Shown here piece by piece: positions 21,992 through 34,665 of a DNA stretch of 64,000 bases. Every line of letters begins with the position of its first letter. Positions within the stretch are counted from its first letter, which is position 1. The notes beneath the pieces are model-generated. The model was not told the DNA's origin. It worked only from the letters and a program-made list of their open reading frames with translations, and ran no database searches. The stretch is from Hibiscus mutabilis (taxonomy: Eukaryota > Streptophyta > Magnoliopsida > Malvales > Malvaceae): contig CM033728.1 of the NCBI GenBank assembly GCA_019671005.1, positions 25,495,099-25,559,098 on the forward strand, read 5' to 3'. The position numbers were made by a program, and so were the translations under genes.

Positions 21992-24900
21992 TGTAACCCC
22001 CTTGACTTGGTCTAGTCGCAATACTGAATCGAGCGAGCTATATTAGGGTTTGTCAAGACAAACCCCAAAGAGTTACAAAATAAAACGGTCCATTTTTCTT
22101 TTATCTTTTCTAAATGCATCTTTAGGTCCTAAGGTGATCATGCTGGTTGTGGTTAAAGATACAACCCAATCGGGCGTCAATCAAACATCTGATTTCTTGA
22201 ATTTATCTTACAGGGACTAAAATGTAATTTCCAGTATTCATAGGGACTTTTACCAAATTATAGTTACCAATCCTCAATTAGTCAAGTTACATGTTCTCAT
22301 GTTAAATCTCAACTCAAAAAGACCATTCAAACTTATTGAAATGCATAATTAAAGAAACAGGGACCAAAATGCAAAGATTTCAAACATCAGAAAACATCTC
22401 AATAGAATTAATGGTTAGCTTATCGGTACACGTGTCTACCGTATCGAAATGGCACTAAAAGACAAATGCGTACCGATACGGTCCTCAAGTGTATCGGTGC
22501 GGTCTTGTGTGTTTTTGAAAATTCAGAATCCAGTAGCCATTGACCGTATCAAAATAATAACCCGTGTACCAACACCTTCACTATTCCCTAACTATACATA
22601 CCGATACGGTTACCAGGCGTAGCGGTATGCCTAGGCTAATTTGAGCAATTTGAACTGAGACAGATTCTCGCGTACCGAAACCCTGAAGAGCCCTATCGGT
22701 AAGGTGAGACCTATAATGACCTCTAGGTCCAACATATGACACTTTGGCTCAATCTAATGCCCTTAACTCAACCTCTAATCATCATATGGCATCATAAACA
22801 AACAATCATCAAGCATGGCAACATTGCAAAAGGTCATACTTAGCATGTCATGATCAAACATTTCCCTAAGGGCATAATTTCTACCCAAGTATGCTTAATG
22901 TCTCCTAACCCCTCAAAACCAAGTATAAAGCATCATATAAGTCCAAAACATTAATCCAAACTTATACAAATAGGGAGTAACAAAAATACATCTCCCAAAA
23001 CAACTCGATCACATTGCATTCTTATTACTACTTAATTCATGTAAAACCATACTTTGAAATGTAACGACCCTTGGATCCTCCCTTGCTCATGTTCTATCCG
23101 AGAAAGTTATTTCTCTACATTGATGAGAAAAACAGAGCATGAGCTTTAAGCATAGTGAGGGAATCACAAAAACACTCATCAATGCGTTTAAAACCATTTA
23201 ATTCAAATCACATGCAATTGTCTCATGGCAAAACATCTCATACTTCTCCAATCATCTCAAAAATGCACATTTAAATCATTTTCAACACATGTATCATGGA
23301 TTAAATATCTACCTCAATTTAAGCTTTACATCACAACACCTTTATAATAAGCTTAAAGATTACCACATGTATAAATCACATCATACAAACATAATCCATT
23401 TCTAATGATACCTTATCTTATATATTGGCTTTCAAGTGACTCGAAACCAGCAACCTTTCATTTCATAAAACACATCGGATACACGGATTTCTCAAGTGGT
23501 TCACACAACCACTTTACATGCATACCTCAACCGGAGTAATGACACAATTGCCCACCTCAACGGTTGAAACTGGAGTAACAAAACATTTACCTACCACTAC
23601 GGTTTGGATGTATAAATCTACCAACAGGAGAAAACGAAACATTTACCCACCCCAACCATTGCGGTTCCCATGGTGGAGAATACCGACACTTACCAACCCA
23701 TGACACACATGAGGTGACTTTTTATAGTGCACTCTAAACCCTATGGCTAGCCAATTATATCCGATAACATTTTAAACACAGCCACTTGCCAATATATTTA
23801 ATAAACAACATTACCTCACTGTTTTACATATGCAGCAAATAATCCAACTCAAATACATTAAACCATGTATTTCTATATTTTCAAAAATACTTTCATAAAC
23901 CATATGTCATTCTCAATAATCATCATCTATGATTATTTGCAAAATATTTCACTTTCAAAACATGCAAAATACAACGAGTAATCAAAACCATAAACATGTG
24001 CATGAGATTTTATTTGCAAAACCAAAATCGAGAGAAAGCTCAATCGATACTTACTTTCAAGCTTAGATAAGTGTATCAAACTTTATATAAACTCCCACAA
24101 CTCCTTTTGAAACCTTTTAACAACGGTAAAACACTTTTCCACTCACCAACAATCCAACACTTGCTTGTCAATGCGCCAATCAAGCTTCTGAAGCTTCCAC
24201 GCCTTCTCCAAAATGTAAAGGATTCAGCTCCCTGCTTTACCCAAGCAAAAACAGAGGATTAAAACGCATATCTGTATCACAAACCTCCAGAACCAACAAA
24301 CACAACTTCACCTCCCAAGAATCCATCAAACACCTCTCTAAATCTTTCAATAACACCACCAATCCTTACTCAAACAAAGCCCAGCCATCATCCAATGATT
24401 CTAACATATTAACAACATCAATTAACATCTAAAAACATCCTAACCATGTCCTTATACCTCCAGTATCTATACAACAACAAGATCATAGCAAAAACTATCT
24501 ATAACCAACCTAGAAAACTAGCAATCCATATAGTTTTGGGATTCCATTGATTAATCAATTCTTTCAACATTAAGACACATCCAAATGAAGATCTAAATCC
24601 ATTCGATTTATCACCGAAACATATCCAAATTAATTTCCAACAATTTTCAAGTAAAACTCAATTTAATCAACAAATCTATATTAAAATCATAATTCCTTAA
24701 TATAAATCAATAACAAAGGATCAAGAACTTAGGAGTTTCATTAAAGAACCTTTAATTAGAGGAGAGAAATGAAAATCACCAATAATTGTTGATTCCTTCC
24801 TTAATTGGCCAAGCTTTGATGAAATCCAAATAGATTTTGCAATAGAATTTGAAGAAATCAATTAGAAATCAAAAGGGAAATCAATAGGAATTGATTCCTG

Positions 24901-25409
24901 GAATTTTTAGAGAAGAAACCTTAGTTTGGTTGCTAAGAAAGTTGAGAGAAAAAGGTTGGAAGAAAAGTAGTTACGTAAGAAAGTGATTTTTGACAATTAA
25001 AAATCTTTTTAGTAAATCCTCTTTTATCTAATTATAAAAAACTTAAAATAATTTAAAATGGCCTAAATTAAGAGAGAAATCTATTGAAAAATATTGATCA
25101 AATAGCTCCTTAAAGATTCTAAGTTTTGATCCTTTTACGATTTAGTCACCAAAAATAGTTTTAAAAACTTTCAATTTAGTCACTAGACCAAAATGTCTTA
25201 AAATCATATTTAATTACCTTGAATTTAATTCACCAAATTACTTAAAATATTAATTAAGTAATTTCCAATATTTTTTCCATATTTTATTTGGTCCAAAAAT
25301 CCATTTTATATAAAAAAAATTCTCGAAACTATTCGAATCGCCTAAAACGGTTCTTTTGAACCACCCACCCGATCTGGTCCACATCCAAGCCTAATTTCAG
25401 GGCATTACA
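21992..25409 (-). repeat. 5' LTR of element A, uninterrupted (3418 bp)
   Basis: TGTAAC...ATTACA on the + strand. In minus-strand order it holds an AT-rich first 0.9 kb, the TACTTACTTTCAAGCTTAGATAAG block (24050), the inverted repeats and minisatellite (23427-23800), the AGTGAGGGAATC / TTCTCTACATTGATGAGAAAAACAGAG block (23110-23170), a GTACCGATAC cluster (22425-22705) and the C-rich terminus (GGTTACA). It serves as promoter and polyadenylation region of the element family; I could not assign a TATA box with confidence. ORFs inside are chance. Confidence 0.88.
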
Positions 25410-26080
25410 CGTGTCATGGAAACCCTCAAGAAAAATGGTTATGACCAGATCCACAATGAAATTTGAGTTTGTAGCTCTAGACAAGTTTGAAGAAAAAATC
25501 TAATGGCTTCAAAATTTCTTAGAGGATAATCTTGAATGGTCAAAGCATGTGCTCACAATATGCATATATTGTGATAACCAAGCAACAATTGGTAGAGCCC
25601 AAAGCTTTATGTATAACAGTAAGTTGAGACATGCGTCGTTGACATAATACTATTAGACAACTGATTTCAAATGGAGTTATCTATATTGGTTTTATAAGAT
25701 CATAGGATAACGTTGAGATCCTATTGAAAAAACTTCGGAAGAAACGAGACTAAAACCCAAGAAAATTTAAGGTGCTATGAGAAGGAAAACTCTTCCTAGT
25801 TGATTGGAGATTCTAAGATCTAGCTTCTAGTAGACAACCTACTTGCATCGACCGTGTGCGATCACTATGAAGGTTCTTATCCTTTAGTTCGTTCATATGA
25901 TGTAAATAGTGATGAAAAGTGGAATGGGCTATAAGTAATGCTCTTAATGACCATTGTGTGTTTCGGTGAGCCGAGCAATATAAGTCACATATGTAAGGGT
26001 GAAGTGGGTCCACTTCAAGGATACAATTGGGGCATAGTTCTCTAAAACTCTTATAGAAACAGAGAAATTTTCATGACCAT
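25410..26080 (+). pseudogene. Ty1/copia RNase H, right half, and 3' untranslated part
   Basis: This continues the frame interrupted at 2615: SWKPSRKMVMTRSTMKFEF, then ALDKFEEKI, a stop, WLQNFLEDNLEWSKHV, CIYCDNQATIGRAQSFMYN and SKLRHASL. These are the hallmark RNase H motifs of plant Ty1/copia elements (TRSTxExE, CDNQxAI, RHI). After about 25650 it is frameshifted (the expected RQLISNGVI...IRS stretch is readable in another frame). From about 25740 the region is non-coding element tail. The copia element is plus-oriented, and its tail continues at 29631 after a solo LTR. Confidence 0.85.
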
Positions 26081-29000
26081 TGTAACCCCCTTAGCCCAGC
26101 CTAGCCGAAACCGGACTAAAAGATCCACATTAGGTTTGCCGAAGCAAACCCAAGCTAAAACCCTAAATCGAGCCCTATTTTTTTCTTTTTTTTCTTGTCT
26201 AGATACATTTCATTAATTTCCTATGTGAACATGCTTCAGCGGCAGCGTTACATTCACATAAGGGATTAGAACGTAAATACTGCAAATTAAACGACATTTG
26301 TCACTATTATGATTACCAACCTTTGATTAATCCAATTTCATGATTGTAGGTTAATTTCCATTCCAAAACAATCAATCAAGCTCAAACAATTACATTCATA
26401 ACAATTAGGGACTAATTTGCAAGATTTCCAAACTTCCACGTAACAAGATTGCATAAACACAGCATAGCGTATCGATACAGGCAAGCCCGTACCGATACGG
26501 AGTAATAGACATAAAGACTTAGCGGACCAATACACTAAGGCTTGTACCGATACGGTATGTTGACCAACCCATACCGGTATAACTTTGACCCGTACTGATC
26601 CCCTTCACATTTTTCTCAAAACTCAAGATTCTAGTAACCAAATTACATACCGATACGGTACCCCGCGTACCAGTACGGTATGTTAAAATTTAAGGAGTCG
26701 TACCGATCCTTAAACCGGTGTACCAGAAAAAGCATTCATATTCCTTAAGGCGTACCAATACAATGGCTAGGCGTACTATTACTCGTAGCTATAATTTGAC
26801 AACTTGAGCCCTAACAAGACCTCGCGTACCAATCTTGAGGTACCCGTAACGGTACGCAGAGGCCTGTAATGACCTCTAGGTCTAATATACGACACTTTGG
26901 CTCATTCCAAACAGCATCAACGCTTATCTAATCATCATTTAACATCATCAACATGCTTGGACATCAACATATCAACAACATGAGCCAACCTAACATATCT
27001 AGCATACTCAAACACCAAATTTGTATGCATGCTTCCTAGTCCACTTTCAAAACATAAAACCAACCACAACACAACCATATTAATTCACTTACAAAACCAA
27101 ATCAACCAATACAACCTACTCAAATAGGAAGTTCATCAAAAACCCTCCTAAAACATCATTTGACACATTGTCGTTATTACTATTTTTCAATGTTCCAAAC
27201 TGTACATTGAAAACAAGTCCTTGGAATTCCTTTCCTTGCTTCTTTGATGCCTCAAACCTTAATTCTCTACATTGATGGAAAAGAGAGCGTAAGCACACTA
27301 GGCTTAGTGAAGGATGCTCAAACAACAACCACCATCAATGCAAGATAAATCATTTCACATCGCTTTTGAAAAACACTTTTCAAAACTTTTTAAAAACATC
27401 ATCGCAACATCATGCCTTATCAAAACCATGCACTTAACATTTCCAAAACAACATATTAAACCATATGCAACATGTATCATGGATTCAGCATCAAAGTCCC
27501 ATTTGCTACCCTCAATTTAAGCTTTCCCCGTTGCATACTACCAATGTAAGTCTTAATGAGTACAACATGTTTAAACCATATTAAACAACATAATCCATCC
27601 ATGATACATAAACAATTATATTGGCTTACAAGTGATCATTAACCAAGTTTTACTTTACAAAACATAACATCGGATACAAGGATTTGACAAGTTTTCTCTC
27701 AACACTTAACAAACAATCTATCGGTATCACAAGGCTCACACACGGGAGTATTTGGTACACATAAACCCCTCCACATTTGTGACACCCGTGGTGGAGTATT
27801 CAATACACATAAACCCCTCAACACCACTCATCGGTATGATGTTTAACCCACTAACGAAAGTCTTCAGTACATCTAAACCCCTCGACTGTTAGGGTACTTG
27901 GATGGAGTATTCGGTACACCGTATAAACCCCTCTATATCGAAGGCATCTTTTTATAGTGCACTATTAATCCTGTGGTCAGCCAACTATATCCGATTTTAT
28001 TTACAAACCTTTTCATAACATCACTTGCCAATATAATTTATTTTAACATCAATAAATCACTGTTTTTATATGCATTATCAAAATCATTTAACCAATGCAA
28101 TAAACCTTGCAATAACGAATGTTCATAAACATTAACTAAACATGCATTACTTCCAAAGGCAACAACATCATTTTGTAACCAATTTCCAGCATTAAACCAT
28201 GCTCAAAACATGCATATACAGTGAGTAATTAAACAATGTAAAACAAGTGCATCAAACTATTAGTCAAACCGAGTTCGAGAGAGAATTCATTCTTTACTTA
28301 CTTCTAAGCTTACACCAGCATTTCAAGCTTGATCTAAACCCCCAAACACAACTTTTAAACCTTTGAAAAGCTGTTAAACACGCTCTCACTCACCGACTCG
28401 CAAGCCTTGCTTGCAGATGCAATAGCTTTGCCTCCAAAACTTCCAAAACCAATGTTCAAGCTTGAGGACCAGCTTCCCCTGATTGATCCACACAAAAACG
28501 GAGGTACATTGCATCAAAATGCAATCAATAAAGCAACAACATTCCTCAACATCCTTTAACCAAAACCTCTCCACAACACCCAAAATTAACAACAAGCCTC
28601 TTCCAAACTCAATCCAACCACAACCTAATGATTCCACACATCAATTAACATCTAAAAACACATCTCTAACATCCTTATATCTCCAGCAATAAAAAAACTA
28701 GCACAACTTCTCAAAAACACATAACTAGCAACCTAGAAAATTAGAGATTCATATAGTCTCGAGATTCCAATTTTAAAACCCATCTATTAACATTATTCAA
28801 CATCAAAATTATGATTAAAATCAATCAAGAACTCAGCAAAATAGAGTTCATACGAAAATCCTTTAATTAAATCAATTAAACCACAATTTAATCAATTTTC
28901 CACAATTAAAACATAAAATCAAGTTAGAAAACATGTGTAAAGGATCAATAACTTGAGACTTTCAATAAAGAACCTTGTATTAGAGGAGAATAATGAACCT

Positions 29001-29630
29001 CACCTCTAATGGTAGCTTTTCCCCTTAATTAGGTGATTTCCAAAGCCAAAACAATAAAAAATTAAGTTTATTTTGTAAGAAAACCATTATAAACTCAATT
29101 GAAATCAAAAGATTGATTGAAAGTGGATTTTACATAACGATTTTGAAGAAAAAAAGGTGTTTGGCCGGAGAGAATTGGAAAGAAAATCTTTTTATGAAAA
29201 GTTAGTTATGTCAAATTTGTTTTAAAGATTTTAATTGTCAATTAATTCTCCAAGCCTTATTATTATTTTAAAACCTTTTAAAATAGCTAATTAAGGGAAA
29301 AAGTCTGATATTAGACTTTAGGGTAAATAGCTCTTTAAAGATTCAAGGTTTTGACCCTTTTATAAAACAGACACTAAAAATAGTTTTGAAACTTTACACT
29401 TTGGTCACTAACCAAAATGTCCACTTTCCATACCCTTTTTTTGTAAAATTAATTTCACCAAAATCATTTCCATAATAAATAATGATTTTAGATAATTTTC
29501 CCATATTTTTAACCCATCTAAAAATATTTAATCTAATTTAAATCCCAAAACTAACTCGAATCTTCTAATCCGATCCAACGGACCGTCTAAACCACTTGGG
29601 AAATTCTAGGCCCAAAACCGGGGCGTTACA
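26081..29630 (-). mobile_element. Tekay solo LTR (3550 bp) in copia tail
   Basis: TGTAACCCCC...GGGGCGTTACA, flanked by near-identical 5-bp duplications ACCAT (26076-26080) and GCCAT (29631-29635). No internal sequence is attached, so it is a solo LTR left by recombination between two LTRs. It has the family landmarks: a GTACCGATAC cluster (26465-26860), the GGAAAAGAGAGCGTAAGC block (27277), inverted-repeat arms (27620 and 28010), and a minisatellite of GGAGTATTYGGTACAC / AAACCCCTC units (27740-27940) not seen in the other LTRs except weakly in 50875-54233. Confidence 0.88.
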
Positions 29631-29889
29631 GCCATATGAACATAACCATGATAACTAAAAATCTCACCATTGAGATAACTGTGTGAGGTATATCATCGTT
29701 TACACAAACTGCAGAATAATTCAAGGACATCACGTCTACTGTTCAGCTAGTAAAGAAAATATAATTTCACAAGGGATGGTTCAAGGGTGGACACCTACCT
29801 ATCCTATGCATCTATCGATCGCATAATCTATCATCACATCGAGTCAAAATATTTTTTATCAAACTATCAATTTCATTCATGTGGGGGAT
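29631..29889 (+). other. Ty1/copia 3' tail and polypurine tract
   Basis: This is the continuation of the copia 3' region after the solo LTR. It is non-coding and ends with GTGGGGGAT (29881-29889), the polypurine tract that in plant copia elements directly precedes the LTR start TGTTAGAA. Confidence 0.75.
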
Positions 29890-30979
29890 TGTTAGAAAAC
29901 TATGATAAATTAAAAAGTTTGAGGCACATTTTCTATGGGTAAATGTGGAGATTCGAATAATGAAATCATGGCTTTGTATTCTACTACATGAGACCTTTAA
30001 AGCTGTATTTCATATGCTCAAAATGGTTGAGTGATGAATGAAGCAGGCTACTTGTGAATTGTGTTAAGGAAAAATAGAAGCCTATATTTCAAATGGGTGG
30101 GTTACCAAGGGTGAAACATGTTTATATACACTAACTCACTTGGCAGTCATTGAATGATTTAGGTTGAGAATATGCCTCATGCGTAGGCGCAAGGGGTGCA
30201 ATTCCAATCCTGTCAAACCCCTCTAAGGTTGGGGGCACACTTGCAAGAAGCGGGCGACGCGAATGTTCAAACCGGTCGGGTCCTTCGTGAGTCTGCAAAT
30301 ATTTTATCCCAATCCAAAATAAAGTTTCCTTAAATATGACATTTTTTGAATATTTTGAATTAAAAAGGATAAATATATGGTAATATACTATATTAAAGGC
30401 TCCATTAATTCATATATTATTTTGGTAACGTTGTTTAATTCACAAGAGAATATATTCGAGACAAAACGGTATTAATTACCTAATTTTTGAATATACGGTA
30501 TTAATGACCTTAATTTCCAATATATTATTTCAATTATTCTCCCATGTGAAACCCATATAAATATCGTGTAAACCTACTATGTTTAACACAACACACAAAG
30601 AATTTTCTATTACTTTTACTTTGTGATTTCGAAAATAATTTCGATGATAAAGGAAGACGATGTTACTATTCGTTGATCACTACAGATGTGCTACTGTTGT
30701 GCTCATTCTGTTGTTGTATCATGAGAGATAGACGTCCAACGTTTCTCAAACGCCATAGGAGCAGACGAATCTGTCTTAAGAGAAATGTGATTTTACATAC
30801 CTCAATGAATCTGTTCATCTGAATTGATGTCCGGATACAAGTAAACAATTTCAATTTTGTTTTTTTAATCCAATTTCAAATCCATCTATATTATTTTATT
30901 TTATTCAATTCAAAAATAAATTCAATATATATTTTTATTGTTCGTTTTTATTTCTTGGATCAATACGTATTTTCTAACG
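29890..30979 (+). repeat. Ty1/copia 3' LTR (1090 bp)
   Basis: It begins TGTTAGAAAA and ends TTTTCTAACG, an inverted terminal match with the last base changed from A. A TATA box, TATAAAT, at 30556-30562 lies in a context (CCATATAAATATCGTG...) that suits the U3/R boundary, followed by an AT-rich R/U5. It belongs with the RNase H fragments at 2543-2615 and 25410-26080. The matching 5' LTR is not in the window. Confidence 0.75.
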
Positions 30980-31404
30980 ATAGTAACAAGTAGCGATATG
31001 ATTCAAAGAATCACATGGTAAATGTCATTTTTCTCTACTATTTTGCCACCTATCGATCTCTACACTCTTTATATTTCTGATTTATTTTTATTAAATTGCT
31101 TGTGTCATGTATTATATATTTATATGAATTTGACGATGGGAAATGAGATCCCTTAATATTGAAATTCTTAATCATATTGCAAATGTAAAAGCTTAAAGGT
31201 ATCATATGGAGATATGTTGATCAATATTGTGTTGAGCCTCTACATGATATTGTGTTTTTTTGTTGACTTTTAATATGTCAAAAGAATTTGTATTTGGGCT
31301 TTAAATAATGGCAATAATTAAGTTGTCTGTAACGGATCAATGTCCTTTTATGAATCATAGAGGAATTTAAGTTACAGTATATATTTGGGGAAAACACTTC
31401 ACCA
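30980..31404. other. AT-rich DNA, nothing recognised
   Basis: Flank of the copia LTR. There are no ORFs of note, no repeat termini and no RNA gene that I can see. Confidence 0.5.
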
Positions 31405-31580
31405 GACGCTAACTTTTTTGACAATTGCTAAATCTAATCCTAATCCTACCTAGAGAGGAGGGGAAGTAAAGGAAGGGGAATACTTTTAGTGGGTGTAGAA
31501 CCCACAGCCTAAAGTCATATGAGGGAAAAAAGATGTGCAGCTTGGCCAACCAACCAAATGTACTTGCTTCATCTAGAGGT
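31405..31580 (-). repeat. tRNA-type SINE copy 1
   Basis: On the minus strand a TTGGTTGGCCAAGC head is followed by GGCTGTGGGTTCTACACCCA, a B-box-like element (GGTTCNANNCC), then AAAAGTATTCCCC, a CTTCCCCTCCTCTCTAGGTAGG tract in two parts, and AATTGTCAAAAAAG. The downstream half matches the copy at 41235-41365 (GGTTGTAGGTTCAAAACTCAT, AATTCCCCCTCCC, CTAGATAGAAATTGTTC). An imperfect A box lies in the head. Limits are approximate. Confidence 0.5.
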
Positions 31581-32290
31581 GGCAATCGGGTCATTCTGGT
31601 CGGGTTGGGGTCGGTAGCTTCGGGTCGAGTTGTTTTCAGTTTTGGTTTGACATAGGTTGAATCGGTTCTGATTCAGATTTAGTTTGGGTCTATGTTATTT
31701 TAAATTGGGCCAGGTTAATATTGGATCGGTTGATTTTTGGGTTAAGTCAATATCAGATTGGTTGACTTTTTGGTTTGGGTCTATATCAGATTAGTTGACT
31801 TTTTAGGTCAGGTTAATATCAGATCGGTTGGCTTTCAATTTGAGTCGATATACGAAGATGATATCTTAAATAAAAAACGATATTAAACCATTAAACTATT
31901 ATTACAGGTAATTGTTAACTAGTAATGTAATACAAAATGAGAATAAAACATACATATTTGAGGAAATTAAATTCGGGTTGCTTTGGTTCAGGTTGCTTTT
32001 CTATTCGGGTTGCTTTCAGTTCGGTTGATTTTCGATTTGGGTTTCTTTCGGATTGTGTTAATTTTCGGTTCTAGTTCTTTTGGTTTCGGTTATTTTCAGT
32101 TCCGATTAATTTCGATTCAGGTTGGCTTTCGGTTTAATTAAATTCAGGTCAGTTTTGGTTCAGTTCGGTTTTGGTTTGGATTTGGGTCCAATTTAAATCA
32201 TAATATTCGGATCTATATCTAGTCTTGAGTCAGATAAATCAGTTCGAATCTCGAGTTTCAGATCAAGTTTGACAGATCTAGCTCCACCAT
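31581..32290. repeat. Degenerate TTCGGTT/GGGTCGG-rich tract
   Basis: About 700 bases of drifting short repeats (GGTTGGTTTTCGGTTTGGGT-like, GGTCAGGTTAATATCAGATCGG-like units at about 45-50 bases near 31700-31840). It starts with TAGAGGTGGCAATCGGGT and ends near CTAGCTCCACC. This composition is characteristic of small non-autonomous DNA transposons in plants, but the terminal inverted repeat is too weak to be sure. Confidence 0.4.
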
Positions 32291-32558
32291 ATGCCAACTT
32301 GATGCCTATAAACAGTTAGACCCCTTCTGCTATAAGAGCTGGTTTATAATTATTCTAATTAATGTATATTTTGTCATATGAATTTAATCTTAGATATCTA
32401 GTTTATCCTTGATTTTTATATATATTGGACCTTTGAACTTATTTTGGTACTTCTATATAAGAATGTCCATCCATTAATAATGAAAGACTTATTGTTTCTA
32501 CAAGAAAATCAACCGATCCAATATTAATCTGTCCCAATACTAATCGAAAAAGTTATTG
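32291..32558. other. Flank of the tandem array
   Basis: AT-rich sequence. A partial extra copy of array sequence (ACTTATTGTTTCTACAAGAAAA) occurs at 32490-32511, ahead of the true array start. Nothing else is recognised. Confidence 0.4.
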
Positions 32559-32821
32559 GCATGTAAGCAACATTTATTGTTTCTACAAGAAAAAGTTATC
32601 GGCATCCAAACATACCTAATGCACTTGTTTGCAAAGACTTGCTTCCATTATCAGATCCAGACGCTACAACAAAATCATTGAAGAAAACAACAGTAGAAAC
32701 AAAATGATCAGCTATGAATAGAAAAAGAATAAAAAAACTACACAAATGAGGGAAGAAGCAAAATCAAAGGACGATTGCACTAGATCTAATCACAACCCAA
32801 TTATCTGATACCACAGAAGAA

Positions 32822-33213
32822 TGTGCGTCCATTAGCAATAGAAGAATCTAGAGATAATATGAAGAGCCAGTCCAATCAAAGAGTGAAAAAAATAAGAAAG
32901 ACGATACAACTCAGTCTTACTAAAACAGCAAAGATGATACTAAAGAAACTTCTAGAGAAAGATTACAATGCAAACTAAAGAGCTCAAAACAATATCGGAC
33001 CTGATTCACATTTAGTGGTCACTATAGCGCACTCATTGAGCCCTAATAGAAAGAACATAATCGGTTCAATCTATTAGGAACCATTAGGTAGTTGCTAACC
33101 AAATGGGCTCACCAGACCCATTACTTTAATAACATTTCGTATAAAAGACAACTTCAACCTATTATTTTGAACACAGTGAAAGTAATTTGTTTCTTCTTTT
33201 CTCCTTTTTCACA
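32822..33213 (-). repeat. Array LTR 1
   Basis: Left end TGTGCGTCCATTAGC, right end CTCCTTTTTCACA, giving TGTG/CACA termini. A polypyrimidine run (AATTCCCTTCCTCT) follows on the right, and the PBS complement TATCTGATACCA lies at 32802-32813 on the left. Confidence 0.75.
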
Positions 33214-34272
33214 AATTCCCTTCCTCTGAAAAGAGCAATGGTGATTGAACTTCATCTCCCTCGTTTGAGTGTACAAATGTGAAAGTGTTGTGTTAACCTT
33301 AGGGTGAAGTTCATTTTATTATTACACCAATTAATGAAAAAAAAATTCTAAACAATGATTTTTCTCACGACAAATTAAACATATTTTATTTCTTGTATCT
33401 TATATATTTATTTATTAATCATTGTCAACGTTTGTCTTAAAATAATATATTTTATCAACTGTCAGATGTAGATGATTATAAAAAACTTATCAACCAAAAA
33501 AATATGGAACGTAGAATTTTGGTATTTTGAAGCATAAGCTCATTCCCTTTTAATGGACTAGAGGGGTAGAGCTATGCTATAGTGGGGTAGTTTCAAGTTT
33601 TAGTCTTGTGGGTTAAAGAGCTTATTATTTTGTTGAAATAAACACATTCTTTAATGGACCAATAATATAGCCCAACCTTTGAGCTAACCCAAAAATGAGT
33701 GGACTAGACTTCGTAGTTGTGAGATGAAGTGGCCCATTTCTTTAAGGTCGAGAGTCTAAGCTCAGGCACAACAATTATTTCTAATAGGATGGGCAAAACA
33801 TGTACCATCTAATTTTAACCCAATCCAAGTCCATAGGGATGAGTATTCTCTTAATACCAAATCAAATGGGCTCATTTTTATTAAATCCATTCTATATTTC
33901 CATCCTTATATATTTACTAGTAAATTAGTTTTTTTTACCATTTTTATATATTGTGAGGGATGACATTTGGTATATTGTCAAATTCTATAGAAAACGAGCC
34001 CATTTGGTATAAATGTATGCGACACTTATTATTTCTACAAGAAAAAGTTATCGGCATCCAAATGTACCCTAATGCACTTGTTAGCAAAGACTTGCTTGCA
34101 TTATCAGATCCAGGCGCTACAACAAAATCATTGACGAAAACAACAATAGAAACAAAATGATAAACTATGAATATAAAAAGAATAAAAAATGCACAAATGA
34201 GAGAAGAAGCAAAATCAAAGGACGATTGCACCAGATCTGATCACAACCCAATTATCTGATACCACAGAAGAA

Positions 34273-34665
34273 TGTGCGTCCATTAGCAATAGAATAATCT
34301 AAAGATAATATGAAGAGTCAGTCCAATCAAAGAGTGAAAAAAATAAGAAAAGACGATACAACCCAATCTTACTAAAAAAGCAAAGATGATACTAAAGAAA
34401 CTTCTAGAGAATGATTACAATGTAAACTAAAGAGCTGAAAAGAATATCAGACCAGATTCACATTTAGTGGTTACTATAGCCCACTCATTGAGCCCTAATA
34501 GAAATAACATAATCAGTTCAATCTATTTAGGAACCATTGGGCAGTTACCAACCAAATGTGCTCACCAAACCCATTACTTTAATAACATTTCTTGTAAAAG
34601 ACAACTTTAACCTATTTTTTTAAACACAGTGAAAGCAATATGCTTATTCTTTTCTCCTTTTCACA
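34273..34665 (-). repeat. Array LTR 2
   Basis: Same ends and length as LTR 1, with scattered substitutions. The PBS complement is at 34253-34264 and the polypurine tract complement at 34666-34679. Confidence 0.75.

Larger units (their letters stand above)
2616..25409 (-). mobile_element. Tekay/Del-type Ty3/gypsy element A, full length, nested
   Basis: The element starts TGTAAC and ends ATTACA, and it is flanked by perfect 5-bp duplications CGTGT (2611-2615 and 25410-25414). In + coordinates the order is 3' LTR (2616-12339, twice interrupted), PPT and pol tail (12340-12420), nested antisense element B (about 12420-17734), IN, RNase H, RT, PR and gag (17735-21780), PBS (21975-21986) and 5' LTR (21992-25409). 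Without insertions the 3' LTR is about 3.26 kb against 3.42 kb for the 5' LTR. LTRs over 3 kb, a Met-tRNA PBS, the order gag-PR-RT-RH-IN and a residual chromodomain-side pol end fit the Tekay/Del chromovirus lineage. Many stops and frameshifts make it non-autonomous. Confidence 0.88.

Noticed and set aside
30160..30290. tRNA-like or SINE-like stretch with GGTGCAATTCCAATCC and GTTCAAACC
   Set aside because: Boxes A and B are not at workable spacing and the sequence lies inside the copia LTR.
33944..34231. ORF with apparent membrane segments in the tandem array
   Set aside because: The same region in the other two units does not keep the frame, so it is not a conserved protein.
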